Shown here one piece after another: positions 1 to 8,748 of a DNA stretch of 64,000 bases. How positions within the stretch are numbered: position 1 is the first letter of the stretch; the number at the start of each line of letters is the position of its first letter. The translations under genes and the position numbers were made by a program. The notes under the pieces were generated by a model. The model was given only the letters and a program-made list of their open reading frames with translations, was not told where the DNA came from and did no database searches. The stretch spans positions 4,404,001 to 4,468,000 of the forward strand of contig NZ_AP023189.1 of NCBI RefSeq assembly GCF_012767755.2, in the 5' to 3' direction. This DNA comes from Pseudomonas tohonis (GTDB taxonomy: Bacteria > Pseudomonadota > Gammaproteobacteria > Pseudomonadales > Pseudomonadaceae).

Positions 1-1011
1 CGCGCCGACGCCGAAGGTGATCAGCAGCATGGCGGTCAGCGAGACCCGCCGCTCCGCCTCGATATGGTCGTTGGAGAACGCCACCGCCAGCGGGTAGAGG
101 GTGAACTGCAGCATGCAGACCAGGAAGCCCATGGGGAACAGCAGCTCCATCGGCACCTGCGGCATCAGCGCCAGCGGCAGGGCCGCCAGCACCAGCAGCG
201 CGGCGACGGTGCGGATCAGCATCGCCCGGTCATGGCGGTCCGACAGCCAGCCCAGCGGCCACTGCACCAGCAGGCCGGCGAGGATGCAGCAGCCCATGAA
301 CAGACCGATCTGCTCCGTGGACAACCCCTGCCGCGTGGCATAGAGCGGCGCCAGGCCATAGAAGGAGCCGAGCATCAGCCCGGAGATCAGCACCGTGGTC
401 ATCGACTGCGGCACGCGCTTGATGAAGAAGCGTGGCTCCAGGGGCGCCGGATGCAACGGCGCCGGGTGGATCTTGCGGGTCACCGCCACCGGCACCAGGC
501 ACAGCGCGAAGCACATCGCCACCAGCATCAGCAGCTCCGGGCCCAGGTTCGGGTGCAGCACCAGCACCAGCTGGCCCAGCACCAGGCCCAGGTAGGACGC
601 CACCATGTAGCCGGCGAACACCTGGCCACGCTGGCCGGCGTCCGCCTGCTCGGTGAGCCAGCTCTCGATGACCATGTACTGGCACATCATTCCCAGGCCC
701 ACCAGCATGCGCATGAACAGCCACGCCGGCAGCCAATCGATCAGGCCATGCCCCAGCACCGCCGCCGTCACCGCACCGGCACAGGCCACGTAGGCACGGA
801 TATGTCCCACCCGCGCGATCAACCGGTGCCCCAGCTTGCCGCCGAGGATCAGGCCCAGGTAGTTGGCCGCCATCAGCGCACCGACCCACAGACCGTCCAC
901 CTTGTCGGCGGCCAGGCGCAGGCCCAGGTAGGTACTGAGCAGGCCGGAACCGATGAGCATCAGCAGCGTGGCGAAGTAAAGGGCACGAAAGGACTTCAAG
1001 ACACGACCCAT
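1..1011 (-). CDS. MFS transporter, YcaD-like (3' end cut by window edge)
   Basis: Reading leftwards from an ATG at 1011, an open frame of 337 codons runs off the window without a stop, so the C-terminus is missing (the family is usually about 380-400 residues). The protein is strongly hydrophobic with regularly spaced membrane segments. It begins MGRVLKSFRALYFATLLML and has the MFS loop between helices 2 and 3 (GGKLGHRLIARVG). The segment CQYMVIESWLTEQA, with the ESWL core, is what I recall from the YcaD subfamily of inner-membrane MFS carriers. Substrate is unknown. It lies 62 bp downstream of the glutamine synthetase-like gene on the same strand, with a GC-rich hairpin between them, so co-transcription is possible but uncertain. 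Confidence 0.85.
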   Translation of the reverse strand, partial: MGRVLKSFRALYFATLLMLIGSGLLSTYLGLRLAADKVDGLWVGALMAANYLGLILGGKLGHRLIARVGHIRAYVACAGAVTAAVLGHGLIDWLPAWLFMRMLVGLGMMCQYMVIESWLTEQADAGQRGQVFAGYMVASYLGLVLGQLVLVLHPNLGPELLMLVAMCFALCLVPVAVTRKIHPAPLHPAPLEPRFFIKRVPQSMTTVLISGLMLGSFYGLAPLYATRQGLSTEQIGLFMGCCILAGLLVQWPLGWLSDRHDRAMLIRTVAALLVLAALPLALMPQVPMELLFPMGFLVCMLQFTLYPLAVAFSNDHIEAERRVSLTAMLLITFGVGA

Positions 1012-1040
1012 TGGCTTTCCATGCGCTCCTTGAACAAGAG

Positions 1041-1061
1041 CGGGCCGCCATATGCGGCCCG
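1041..1061 (-). terminator. GC-rich hairpin between ligase and MFS genes
   Basis: CGGGCCGC and GCGGCCCG form a perfect 8-bp stem with a CATAT loop. Read on the minus strand it is followed by CTCTTGTTC, a weak T-rich tail. It could terminate or attenuate transcripts of the upstream glutamine synthetase-like gene. Confidence 0.35.
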
Positions 1062-1073
1062 CAAGGGGGGATG

Positions 1074-2417
1074 CTACGCCTGGGCGGCCAGTACGCGCCG
1101 CTCCCAGGGGGTGATCTGGTCGAAGAAGCTGGTCAGCTCCATCGTCTTGGTAGCGATGTAGCCTTCGATGAACTCCTCCCCGAACAGTTCCCGGGCCAGA
1201 TCACTGCGCTTCAGACGCTCCAGAGCGGCATGCAGGGTACAGGGCAGGACCAGGGATTCGGGAATATCGAACTCGCCCTGCATGGGCGCGCTCGGCGCGA
1301 TCCGCTGCTCCATGCCGTGCAGCCCCGCCGCCAGGCTGGCCGCAATGGCCAGGTACGGGTTGGCGTCGGCGCCCGGCAAACGGTTCTCCACCCGCCTCGC
1401 CACCGGCGCGCTGGCCGGAATGCGCAGCCCCGCGGCGCGATTGTCGTGGGACCAGCAGGCATTGTTCGGCGACGCATAGGGGTGGCAGAGGCGCTGGTAG
1501 GAATTCACGTTCGGCGCGAACAGCCCGGTGAAATCCGCCATCGCCGCCTGCTGCCCGCCAATGAAATGGTAGAAGGCATCGGTCGCCTCGCCCGCCCCGT
1601 CGCTGAAAATATTCCGCCCCTCCCCGATCGTCACCACGCTCTGGTGAATGTGCATCGAGCTGCCCGGCGTGTGCGCCAGCGGCTTGGCCATGCACACCAC
1701 CGTCACCCCGTGCTTGAGCGCCACCTCCTTGAGCATGTGCTTGAACAGGAACGTCTGGTCCGCCAGCAGCATCGCATCGCCATGCAGCAGGTTGATCTCG
1801 AACTGGCTCACGCCCATCTCGTGCATGAAGGTGTCGCGGGGCATGCCCAGCAGCTCCATGCACGCATAGACCTCCTCGAAGAACGGGCGCAGGCCGTTGT
1901 TGGAGGTCACGCTGAACGCCGAGCAGCCGTCCTCGCGGCGCCCGTCCAGGCCCAGCGGCGGCTGGAAGCTCTGGTGCGGGTCGGGGTTCGGCGCAAAGAC
2001 GAAGAACTCCAGCTCGGTGGCCACCACCGGGGCCCAGCCGTGGGCGGCGTAGCGCTCCAGCACGCGGCGCAGCAGGCCGCGGGTCGACAGGCCGGACGGC
2101 CGCCCGTCCAGCTCCTGGGCGTCGCAGATGGCCAGGGCGCGCGGGTTGGCGCTCCAGGGCAGGCGGTGCACCTGGCTCGGCTCGGCCACCAGCGCCAGGT
2201 CACCGTCGTCGCTGCCGTAATACTTCGCCGCCGGGTAGCCACCCATGATGCATTGCAGCAACACGCCCCGTGCCAGCTGCAAACGGCGCCCGGAGAGGAA
2301 GCCCTCGCCGGTCATCACCTTGCCCCGCATCACCCCGTTGAGGTCAGGGGTGACGCACTCGATCTCGTCGATGCCGGCCAGTCGTTCTGCGAGGGAACCT
2401 GGGACGTCGGTAGTCAT
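1074..2417 (-). CDS. Glutamine synthetase-family ligase (PuuA-like)
   Basis: This 447-residue protein has the glutamine synthetase fold. It would ligate an amine to glutamate or a similar acid with ATP; in Pseudomonas many such paralogues are gamma-glutamyl-polyamine synthetases. Visible catalytic-core signatures are FMHEMGVSQFEIN (first metal-binding region), GSSMHIHQS (ATP-binding strand), NVNSYQRL, DNRAAGLRIP and RVENRLPGADANPYLA near the C-terminus. I chose the ATG at 2417 because AAGGACAAC lies just upstream; a longer in-frame start at 2501 would add a non-conserved, Cys-rich leader. The exact amine or acid substrate cannot be read from sequence. Its link to the sulfur genes is only adjacency. 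Confidence 0.85.
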   Translation of the reverse strand: MTTDVPGSLAERLAGIDEIECVTPDLNGVMRGKVMTGEGFLSGRRLQLARGVLLQCIMGGYPAAKYYGSDDGDLALVAEPSQVHRLPWSANPRALAICDAQELDGRPSGLSTRGLLRRVLERYAAHGWAPVVATELEFFVFAPNPDPHQSFQPPLGLDGRREDGCSAFSVTSNNGLRPFFEEVYACMELLGMPRDTFMHEMGVSQFEINLLHGDAMLLADQTFLFKHMLKEVALKHGVTVVCMAKPLAHTPGSSMHIHQSVVTIGEGRNIFSDGAGEATDAFYHFIGGQQAAMADFTGLFAPNVNSYQRLCHPYASPNNACWSHDNRAAGLRIPASAPVARRVENRLPGADANPYLAIAASLAAGLHGMEQRIAPSAPMQGEFDIPESLVLPCTLHAALERLKRSDLARELFGEEFIEGYIATKTMELTSFFDQITPWERRVLAAQA

Positions 2418-2467
2418 GCTTGTTGTCCTTGTGGGTACTGCGATCACGCCGAATTGGCGGCGTGCAC

Positions 2468-2497
2468 AAAATACGCACCGACTGTTCGATATATCAA
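2468..2497 (-). promoter_or_regulatory. Possible sigma-70 promoter of the ligase gene
   Basis: On the minus strand TTGATA is followed after 18 bp by TATTTT, placing a start site about 45 bp before the ATG at 2417. It is a match by eye only. Confidence 0.35.
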
Positions 2498-2596
2498 GCA
2501 CCTGTGTTCCAGCACGAACTCATGCCGGCTGTCGTGGGATGGGCAGAGCCACGCGAAACCCATCATGACCCGCCACACCACATCCCCGACCCCATG

Positions 2597-2626
2597 AAAA
2601 AGGGGCCCAACCAGCGGTTGGGCCCC
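2597..2626 (-). terminator. Rho-independent terminator of the sfnR-type gene
   Basis: GGGGCCCAACC and GGTTGGGCCCC form a perfect 11-bp stem with an AGC loop. On the minus strand it is followed by five T residues. It lies 53 bp past the stop of the regulator that ends at 2679. Confidence 0.85.
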
Positions 2627-2678
2627 TCTCGTCACTCCATCCCTAGCCCGGGCCTCAGCCCGGGAACCCGCCCGGCAC

Positions 2679-3758
<1,080 letters not shown>

Positions 3759-3867
3759 GATGCATTCCTGGCAGAGATGGGCGCGTCGCCATAGTGCATC
3801 AATCCAAATAGACTAAAAAATTATTAATTAGCATTTATATATTCCATAAAAGATATAAGCGACCCGA

Positions 3868-3885
3868 CTGCTGCCCCAGCAGCAA
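3868..3885. promoter_or_regulatory. Candidate enhancer palindrome (SfnR-type UAS)
   Basis: CTGCT-GCCCC-AGCAG followed by CAA. It is almost identical to sites at 22417 and 35401 and lies about 115 bp upstream of a -24/-12 element, a usual distance for enhancer-binding proteins. Half-site CAGCAA recurs at 3891. Confidence 0.55.
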
Positions 3886-3996
3886 CGCCCCAGCAATCCC
3901 TTGTGCCGGCACCAGCACTGCCGCACCAGCCCCGCAGCACACCCCACACGAGCAAACCCGCGCCAGCACTGGCCCCGGCGGCCAGCGCCCGCGCCA

Positions 3997-4012
3997 TGGC
4001 ATGCATCCTGCT
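3997..4012 (+). promoter_or_regulatory. Sigma-54 -24/-12 promoter
   Basis: TGGCATGCATCCTGCT has GG and GC at the invariant 10-bp spacing. It lies 53 bp upstream of the ATG at 4065. Confidence 0.7.
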
Positions 4013-4064
4013 CCCACCGCAGCATCAGCCGGGCTCACCGGCACGCCTTGCAAGGAGTGGAACC

Positions 4065-5135
4065 ATGAACAGAATCTGGCGCAGCAGCCTGGCGGCCCTC
4101 GCCTCCCTGGCCTTCGCTTTCGGCGCCCAGGCCGCCGAAGCCCCCGCCTCGGTGAAGATCGCCATCGTCGCCTACACCCAGGGCGGCAAGCCGGTGTTCG
4201 GCGGCATCCCCGGCCGGGTGATCGAAGAAGGCTGGCTGGCCTCGGAGCTGGACAAGCGCGGCATCAAACTCGACTGGATCGCCCTGCCCCACGCCGGCGC
4301 CGGCCCGCAGATCAACGAAGGCTTCTCCAACAACAGCATCGACTTCGCCGTGCGCGGCGACCTGCCCTCGGTGATCGGCGCCGCTGGCGGCGTACCCGGC
4401 AAGCTGGTCGTGCCCGGCGGCAACGGCAACAACGTGTACCTGGTGGTGCCGGCCAACTCCCCGGCCAAAAGCATCGACGACCTCAAGGGCAAGCGCATCG
4501 CCCTGCACCGCGGCCGCCCCTGGGAATTCGCCTTCAGCAACTTCCTCGCCAGCAAGGGCCTGGCCCTGACCGACTTCAAGATCGCCAACCTCAACCCCCA
4601 GGTCGGCGCCGCCGCCGTCTCCGCCGGCAAGGTCGACGCCGCCGTGCTGCTCAACGAGTCCTACCTGCTCGAAGACAAGGGCGTGGGCCGCATCATCTGG
4701 TCCACCAAGCAGGGCTCCAACGACTGGCGCCTGGTCTCCGACCTCTGGGGCACCGACGACTTCATCCAGCGCCATCCCGACGTCACCCAGCTGCTCGCCA
4801 CCGCCTGGGTCAAGGCCGCCTGGTGGATCTCCCAGGAGCAGAACCAGGACGCCTACTACCAGCTCTCCTCCCGCGCCGGCACCCCGGAGAGCGTCCTGCG
4901 CCGCGATGACCAGGGCGACCCGGTCGCCTGGAAGGACCGCTGGGCGCCCAAGAGCGACCAGCAGCTCAAGGCCCACTACCAGGCCCTCACCCGCTACGCC
5001 CTGGACAACCGCCTGATCCGCGAGGACGTCGACATCGGCCAATCCCTCGCCACCCGCTTCACCAACCAGGCCCTGATCGACCTGCACCTGGAAGACTACT
5101 GGCCCAGCCTCAAGGGCCAGCTCAGCGCCCGCTGA
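4065..5135 (+). CDS. Periplasmic aliphatic-sulfonate-type ABC binding protein
   Basis: This 356-residue protein of the SsuA/NMT1-like class would capture an organosulfur substrate in the periplasm. A signal peptide is clear (MNRIWRSSLAALASLAFAFG, cleavage after AQA). Typical features are the hinge segment SIDDLKGKRIALHRG and the repeated lobe folds. AAGGAGTGG precedes the ATG, and a sigma-54-type promoter begins 68 bp upstream of it. No permease or ATPase gene follows, so it must borrow a transporter such as the Ssu/Ats-like set at 45979-48624 or one outside the window (inference). Unlike the DszB-like proteins in this window it is exported and lacks the CPVP motif. Confidence 0.88.
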   Translation: MNRIWRSSLAALASLAFAFGAQAAEAPASVKIAIVAYTQGGKPVFGGIPGRVIEEGWLASELDKRGIKLDWIALPHAGAGPQINEGFSNNSIDFAVRGDLPSVIGAAGGVPGKLVVPGGNGNNVYLVVPANSPAKSIDDLKGKRIALHRGRPWEFAFSNFLASKGLALTDFKIANLNPQVGAAAVSAGKVDAAVLLNESYLLEDKGVGRIIWSTKQGSNDWRLVSDLWGTDDFIQRHPDVTQLLATAWVKAAWWISQEQNQDAYYQLSSRAGTPESVLRRDDQGDPVAWKDRWAPKSDQQLKAHYQALTRYALDNRLIREDVDIGQSLATRFTNQALIDLHLEDYWPSLKGQLSAR

Positions 5136-5150
5136 GCGAGCCACCACCGC

Positions 5151-5238
5151 CGGGGTTCCGCTTCGCTCGCGGAACGCCACCCATCCTGCGAATCCGATGC
5201 CCCACGCAGGATGGGTAGAGCGAAGCGAAACCCATCAC
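5151..5238. repeat. Dispersed palindromic repeat, GGATGGGT/GCGAAACCCATC type
   Basis: Two inverted half-elements (GGTTCCGCTTCGCTC... and GGATGGGTAGAGCGAAGCG) face each other and can fold into a long hairpin just after the binding-protein gene. Related copies occur near 29160, 30138, 38060, 40940, 50939 and 51850. Confidence 0.75.
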
Positions 5239-5276
5239 CGCGCCGCCCCCACGACACCCTCCCGCCTGCTTCCCCA

Positions 5277-5315
5277 CTGCTTCCCACGCAACAACCCCCT
5301 GCTTCCCCGCCAGCA
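5277..5315. promoter_or_regulatory. Paired candidate enhancer sites
   Basis: Two variants of the window's recurring motif: CTGCT-TCCCAC-GCAAC at 5277 and CTGCTTCCCCGCCAGCA at 5299. They lie 55-90 bp upstream of the -24 element at 5369. Confidence 0.5.
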
Positions 5316-5368
5316 CCGCCCCATGTGAAAAACCTCCAGGCCCAGGCCCCGCGCGGCCTTCGCCGTTC

Positions 5369-5384
5369 TGGCGCGAAACCTGCT
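5369..5384 (+). promoter_or_regulatory. Sigma-54 -24/-12 promoter
   Basis: TGGCGCGAAACCTGCT keeps GG and GC at the correct spacing, 59 bp upstream of the ATG at 5443. Confidence 0.65.
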
Positions 5385-5442
5385 CCGTCCCCTGCATGGC
5401 GTGGGCACGTCCATCGCCCCGCCCCATCCAAGGAGGATCTCC

Positions 5443-6654
5443 ATGAGCATCGAATTCTTCACCCGCCTGCCCCTGCACGGCGAAACCCAGTACCTGCCCG
5501 GCGACCCGCGCAACCGGGGCGACTGGCACCGGGGCGGCCCCAGCACCGGTGCGGTCTCCGGCTTCGCCGTCGGCGACCACTTCACCTACATCGACTACCT
5601 CGGCCAGATCGCCCGCGCCGCCGAGATCAACGGCTTCGGCGGTGCGCTGATGGTCAATGCCCCCACCGGCGAAGAGCCCTGGACCGTCTGCTCGCTGCTC
5701 GCCCGCGAGACCCGCACGCTGAAGTTCGTCACCGCCTTCCAGCCCTACCACTACACGCCCTGGGTCGCCGTGCAGCAGGCCGCCACCTACCAGCGCGCCA
5801 CCGGCAACCGCCTGGTGTGGAACATCATCAACGGCGGCTCCGACGCCATCCAGCGCCAGGTCGGCGACTACAGCGGCCACGACGACCGCTACGCCCGCGC
5901 CACCGAGTTCATGGACGTGGTGCGCGGCTACTGGCACAACGAGAACTTCCACTACGACGGCACCTACTACAAGGCCGACGGCGGCGGCCTGCGCGGCCCG
6001 CTGAAAAAGGCCGAGCTGCCGCTGATCTGCACCGCCGGCTCGTCCATCCCCGCCCGCGAATTCGCCGCCAAGCACGCCGACTACTACCTGATGCGCGCCG
6101 AGCACCCGGACGAAGTCCGCGCGCTGATCGCCGACGTGCGCGAGCGTGCCCTCAAGTACGGCCGCCACGACATCCGCTTCGGCCTGTCCATCGACGTCAT
6201 CACCCGCGAGACCGAGGACGAGGCCCGCGCCGAAGCCAAGCGCTTCTTCGACGAAGGCGTCGCCCGCGGCGCGGTCAAGGCGGTGGCCGCCCACGCCGGC
6301 CTGCGCACCGCGCGCAAGCTCAGCTACGAGCATGGCTACCAGGAAAAGGCCGAGAACCCGGGCTACGAAGACTTCTTCATCCACCCCAACGTCTGGGCCG
6401 GCTTCGGCTACATCGGCATCCCCCCGGGCTGCGCCCTGGTCGGCAGCTACGCCAACGTCGTGGCCCGCATCCGCGAGTACAACGAACTGGGCATCGACCT
6501 GTTCTTCCTGGCCGGCTACCCGCACCTGGAAGAGGCCTACCGCCTGGGCGAGCACGTGCTCCCGCACTTCCGTGGCGAGCGCGACGGCCTGGTGAAGAGC
6601 ACCGACGCCCCCATCGAACTGCGCGCCGTCAACGGCGGCCCCACCGGAGCCTGA
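5443..6654 (+). CDS. LLM-class (SsuD/DszA-like) flavin monooxygenase
   Basis: This 403-residue luciferase-like TIM-barrel protein would use FMNH2 and O2 to oxidise an organosulfur compound in the cytoplasm. Family signs are NGFGGALMVNAPTGEEPW, RLVWNIINGGSD (phosphate-binding loop), HDDRYARATEFMDVVRGYW and [17 protein letters not shown]. At the site where SsuD has RLH (catalytic Arg and His), this protein reads SID, so its chemistry or substrate differs from true alkanesulfonate monooxygenase. The start is set by AAGGAGG eight bases upstream. It has its own sigma-54-type promoter and is followed by the mini-ORF and the Tat lipoprotein. No FMN reductase lies nearby; MsuE may supply FMNH2. Confidence 0.88.
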   Translation: MSIEFFTRLPLHGETQYLPGDPRNRGDWHRGGPSTGAVSGFAVGDHFTYIDYLGQIARAAEINGFGGALMVNAPTGEEPWTVCSLLARETRTLKFVTAFQPYHYTPWVAVQQAATYQRATGNRLVWNIINGGSDAIQRQVGDYSGHDDRYARATEFMDVVRGYWHNENFHYDGTYYKADGGGLRGPLKKAELPLICTAGSSIPAREFAAKHADYYLMRAEHPDEVRALIADVRERALKYGRHDIRFGLSIDVITRETEDEARAEAKRFFDEGVARGAVKAVAAHAGLRTARKLSYEHGYQEKAENPGYEDFFIHPNVWAGFGYIGIPPGCALVGSYANVVARIREYNELGIDLFFLAGYPHLEEAYRLGEHVLPHFRGERDGLVKSTDAPIELRAVNGGPTGA

Positions 6655-6658
6655 CGCC

Positions 6659-6742
6659 ATGGCCGAGCAGCGCTTCCTGATCGACGCCAGCCTCGCCCTG
6701 GTGCTGCTGTTCTCCTGGCTGCCGCTGCTGGGCGCCGCCTGA
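6659..6742 (+). CDS. Possible 27-residue single-helix membrane protein
   Basis: An ATG 4 bp after the monooxygenase stop, preceded by GGAG at about 9 bp, opens a 27-residue frame: a polar start (MAEQRFLIDA), then a hydrophobic stretch SLALVLLFSWLPLLGAA. It ends 28 bp before the lipoprotein gene. It could be a genuine small membrane protein, a translational coupler, or the relic of a lost permease gene. I know no family for it. Confidence 0.4.
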   Translation: MAEQRFLIDASLALVLLFSWLPLLGAA

Positions 6743-6770
6743 AACCGAACCGGATCGAAGGAAAGAGTCG

Positions 6771-8342
6771 ATGCACGATGAACTGACCCGCCGCCGCTTC
6801 CTCGGCGGCAGCCTGGCCCTCGGTGGCGGGCTGCTGCTGGGGGGCGGCCTGCTCGCCGGCTGCGACCAGCAGGCCCCCGGCACCCAAGCCGCCAACCCGC
6901 TCGTCCCGAGCCCTGGCGGGCGCCTGCGCCTGGGCATCATCGACGGCAACCAGAGCGGCAACCTCGATGCCCACAAGCCCATCGGCAGCGGCATCGTCCG
7001 GGGCTTCGCCCTCTACGCCAAGCTGTGGGAATGGGACGAGCAGATGCAGCCGCGCCTGGCCCTGGCCGAAGAGGCCGAGGTCAGCCCCGATGCCCGCACC
7101 TGGACCCTGCGCCTGCGCCAGGGCCTGGAGTTCCACCACGGCAAGACCATCGACGCCGACGACCTGATCTTCTCCGTGCGCCGCCTCACCGACCCGGAAC
7201 TCGCCTCGCCCTACGCCGCGCTGCTGCACTGGGTGGACCGCGACAACCTGGTCAAGCTCGACGAGCGCACCATCCGCCTCAGCTTCAAGGAAGGCCGCGG
7301 CTTCTTCCCCCTGGCGGAAACCTGGGTCAACTTCGGCGGCATCGTCCCGGTGGACTACCACCCCGTCACCAACCCCGTGGGCGCCGGGCCCTACAAGCTG
7401 AAGAGCTTCACCCCCGGCCGGCGCTCGCTGTTCACCCGCTTCGACAACTACTACAAGAGCGGCAAGCCCTACGCCGACGAGCTGGAGATCATCGACTTCA
7501 AGGACCAGGTCTCGCGCCTCGCCGCCCTGCGCGCCGGGCAGATCGACATGGCCAACGGCATGCCCAGCGAACAGCTCGACCTGCTGCGCAACGACCCGCG
7601 CATCAAGCTGGTGACCTCGGTCACCGGCAACTGGCTGTCCTTCGACATGAACACCGCCAAGGCCCCCTTCGACGACCCGCGCGTGCGCCAGGCCTTCCGC
7701 CTGCTGGCCGACCGCGAGGAACTGGTGCGGCGCGCCCTCAACGGCCAGGGCCGCGTCGCCAACGACCTCTACGCGCCCTTCGACCCCACCTTCAACCACG
7801 CCCTGGCGCCGCGCCCGCACGACCCGCAGCGTGCCCGCGAACTGCTGCGCGAAGCCGGGCACGAGAACCTCGAAGTGGAACTGGTCACCACCGTCGGCCC
7901 CGGCCTCGCCTCGGCCCTGGTGCTGGCCGAACAGGCCAAGCGCGTCGGCGTCACCCTCAAGGTGCGCCAGGTCGACCTCGCCACCTTCCAGGGGCCGCAG
8001 CGCACCGAATGGGCATTGAGCACCGGCGGCAGCATCGGCGCGCCCTTCCTCGCCAGCGGCATGCACAGCGACGCCCCCTTCGCCGTGGCCAACAAGACCA
8101 ACTTCAACGACGCCGAGTTCTCCGAGCTGTTCCTCCAGGCCATGGCCCAGCCCGACCTGGAGAAGCGCAAGGCCCTGGTCCACCGTGCCCAGCAGGTCCA
8201 GTACGAGCGCGGCGGCCTGCTCATCTGGGGCTACGCCGACCTGCTCGACGGCTTTTCCACCCGGGTCGGCGGCGCCCACGAGGAACAGACCCTGTTCAGC
8301 ACCTGGCGCTTCGAAAGCCTCTGGCTGAACGGCACCGCCTGA
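6771..8342 (+). CDS. Tat-exported lipoprotein, family 5 (peptide-type) ABC binding protein
   Basis: The 523-residue protein has a twin-arginine motif RRRFLGG (residues 7-13), a long hydrophobic glycine-rich segment and a lipobox LLAGC with lipidation at Cys31. It is therefore predicted to be exported folded and anchored in the membrane. The rest is a DppA/OppA-type solute-binding fold (LEFHHGKTIDADDLIFSVRRL, NPVGAGPYKLKSF). It is a close paralogue of the binding protein at 17485-19071, which has its own permeases and ATPase; none occur here. It lies in one unit with the monooxygenase at 5443. I infer a shared importer for related organosulfur substrates. Confidence 0.88.
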   Translation: MHDELTRRRFLGGSLALGGGLLLGGGLLAGCDQQAPGTQAANPLVPSPGGRLRLGIIDGNQSGNLDAHKPIGSGIVRGFALYAKLWEWDEQMQPRLALAEEAEVSPDARTWTLRLRQGLEFHHGKTIDADDLIFSVRRLTDPELASPYAALLHWVDRDNLVKLDERTIRLSFKEGRGFFPLAETWVNFGGIVPVDYHPVTNPVGAGPYKLKSFTPGRRSLFTRFDNYYKSGKPYADELEIIDFKDQVSRLAALRAGQIDMANGMPSEQLDLLRNDPRIKLVTSVTGNWLSFDMNTAKAPFDDPRVRQAFRLLADREELVRRALNGQGRVANDLYAPFDPTFNHALAPRPHDPQRARELLREAGHENLEVELVTTVGPGLASALVLAEQAKRVGVTLKVRQVDLATFQGPQRTEWALSTGGSIGAPFLASGMHSDAPFAVANKTNFNDAEFSELFLQAMAQPDLEKRKALVHRAQQVQYERGGLLIWGYADLLDGFSTRVGGAHEEQTLFSTWRFESLWLNGTA

Positions 8343-8346
8343 GCCC

Positions 8347-8374
8347 CCGGAGTGCTGCCAGCCCAGCACTCCGG
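8347..8374 (+). terminator. Strong hairpin after the lipoprotein gene
   Basis: CCGGAGTGCTG and CAGCACTCCGG make a perfect 11-bp stem with a 6-nt loop, 5 bp after the stop codon. There is no T run, so it may be a processing or Rho-assisted terminator, or partly a regulator site, since its core resembles the enhancer motif. Confidence 0.5.
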
Positions 8375-8383
8375 CAGCACCCG

Positions 8384-8416
8384 GCTGCGTACCTCCCAGC
8401 AACCCTCCCGTTGCAT
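8384..8416. promoter_or_regulatory. Candidate enhancer region of the TonB receptor gene
   Basis: GGCTGCGTACCTCCCAGCAA followed by GCAACCCTCCCGTTGC carries CTGC/AGCAA half-sites like those at the other promoters, with irregular spacing. It lies about 135-165 bp upstream of the -24 element. Confidence 0.35.
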
Positions 8417-8498
8417 CCGGCCCTACGCGGACACCCCGTCCGCGCGGGCCCCGTTCGCCTCGCGAAAATGCACCGGCCGTAAAAATAAAATCATTATC

Positions 8499-8511
8499 TA
8501 TCAATGACATA
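8499..8511 (+). promoter_or_regulatory. IHF-like site
   Basis: TATCAATGACATA matches WATCAANNNNTTR with one mismatch. It sits in an AT-rich patch between the enhancer region and the sigma-54-type promoter, where DNA bending is usual. Confidence 0.35.
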
Positions 8512-8550
8512 GACACCAAACACATGAATCGGGCCCATACCGTCAACGAC

Positions 8551-8566
8551 TGGCATGCCCCGTGCT
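8551..8566 (+). promoter_or_regulatory. Sigma-54 -24/-12 promoter
   Basis: TGGCATGCCCCGTGCT has correct spacing. The expected start site near 8578 excludes the in-frame ATG at 8524 and supports translation from 8749. Confidence 0.65.
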
Positions 8567-8748
8567 GTATCCACCTCGATACATCCGATAACCAGAACCA
8601 CCCGAGGTCGCCCAGGCGGCCTGCGACAGGACCTTCCGGGCCCCATGCCCGGGCTTTTCCACCCCTGCCTGAAACCCGTCAGCCCACTGGCACCTGCGCG
8701 TGGCCCACCCACGCGCACTGGAAATCACAGCCCGGAGAATCGCCCAGC

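Noticed and set aside
230..1051. A 273-codon minus-strand frame
   Set aside because: It is a shifted frame of the MFS transporter, whose own frame shows membrane helices and the ESWL motif.
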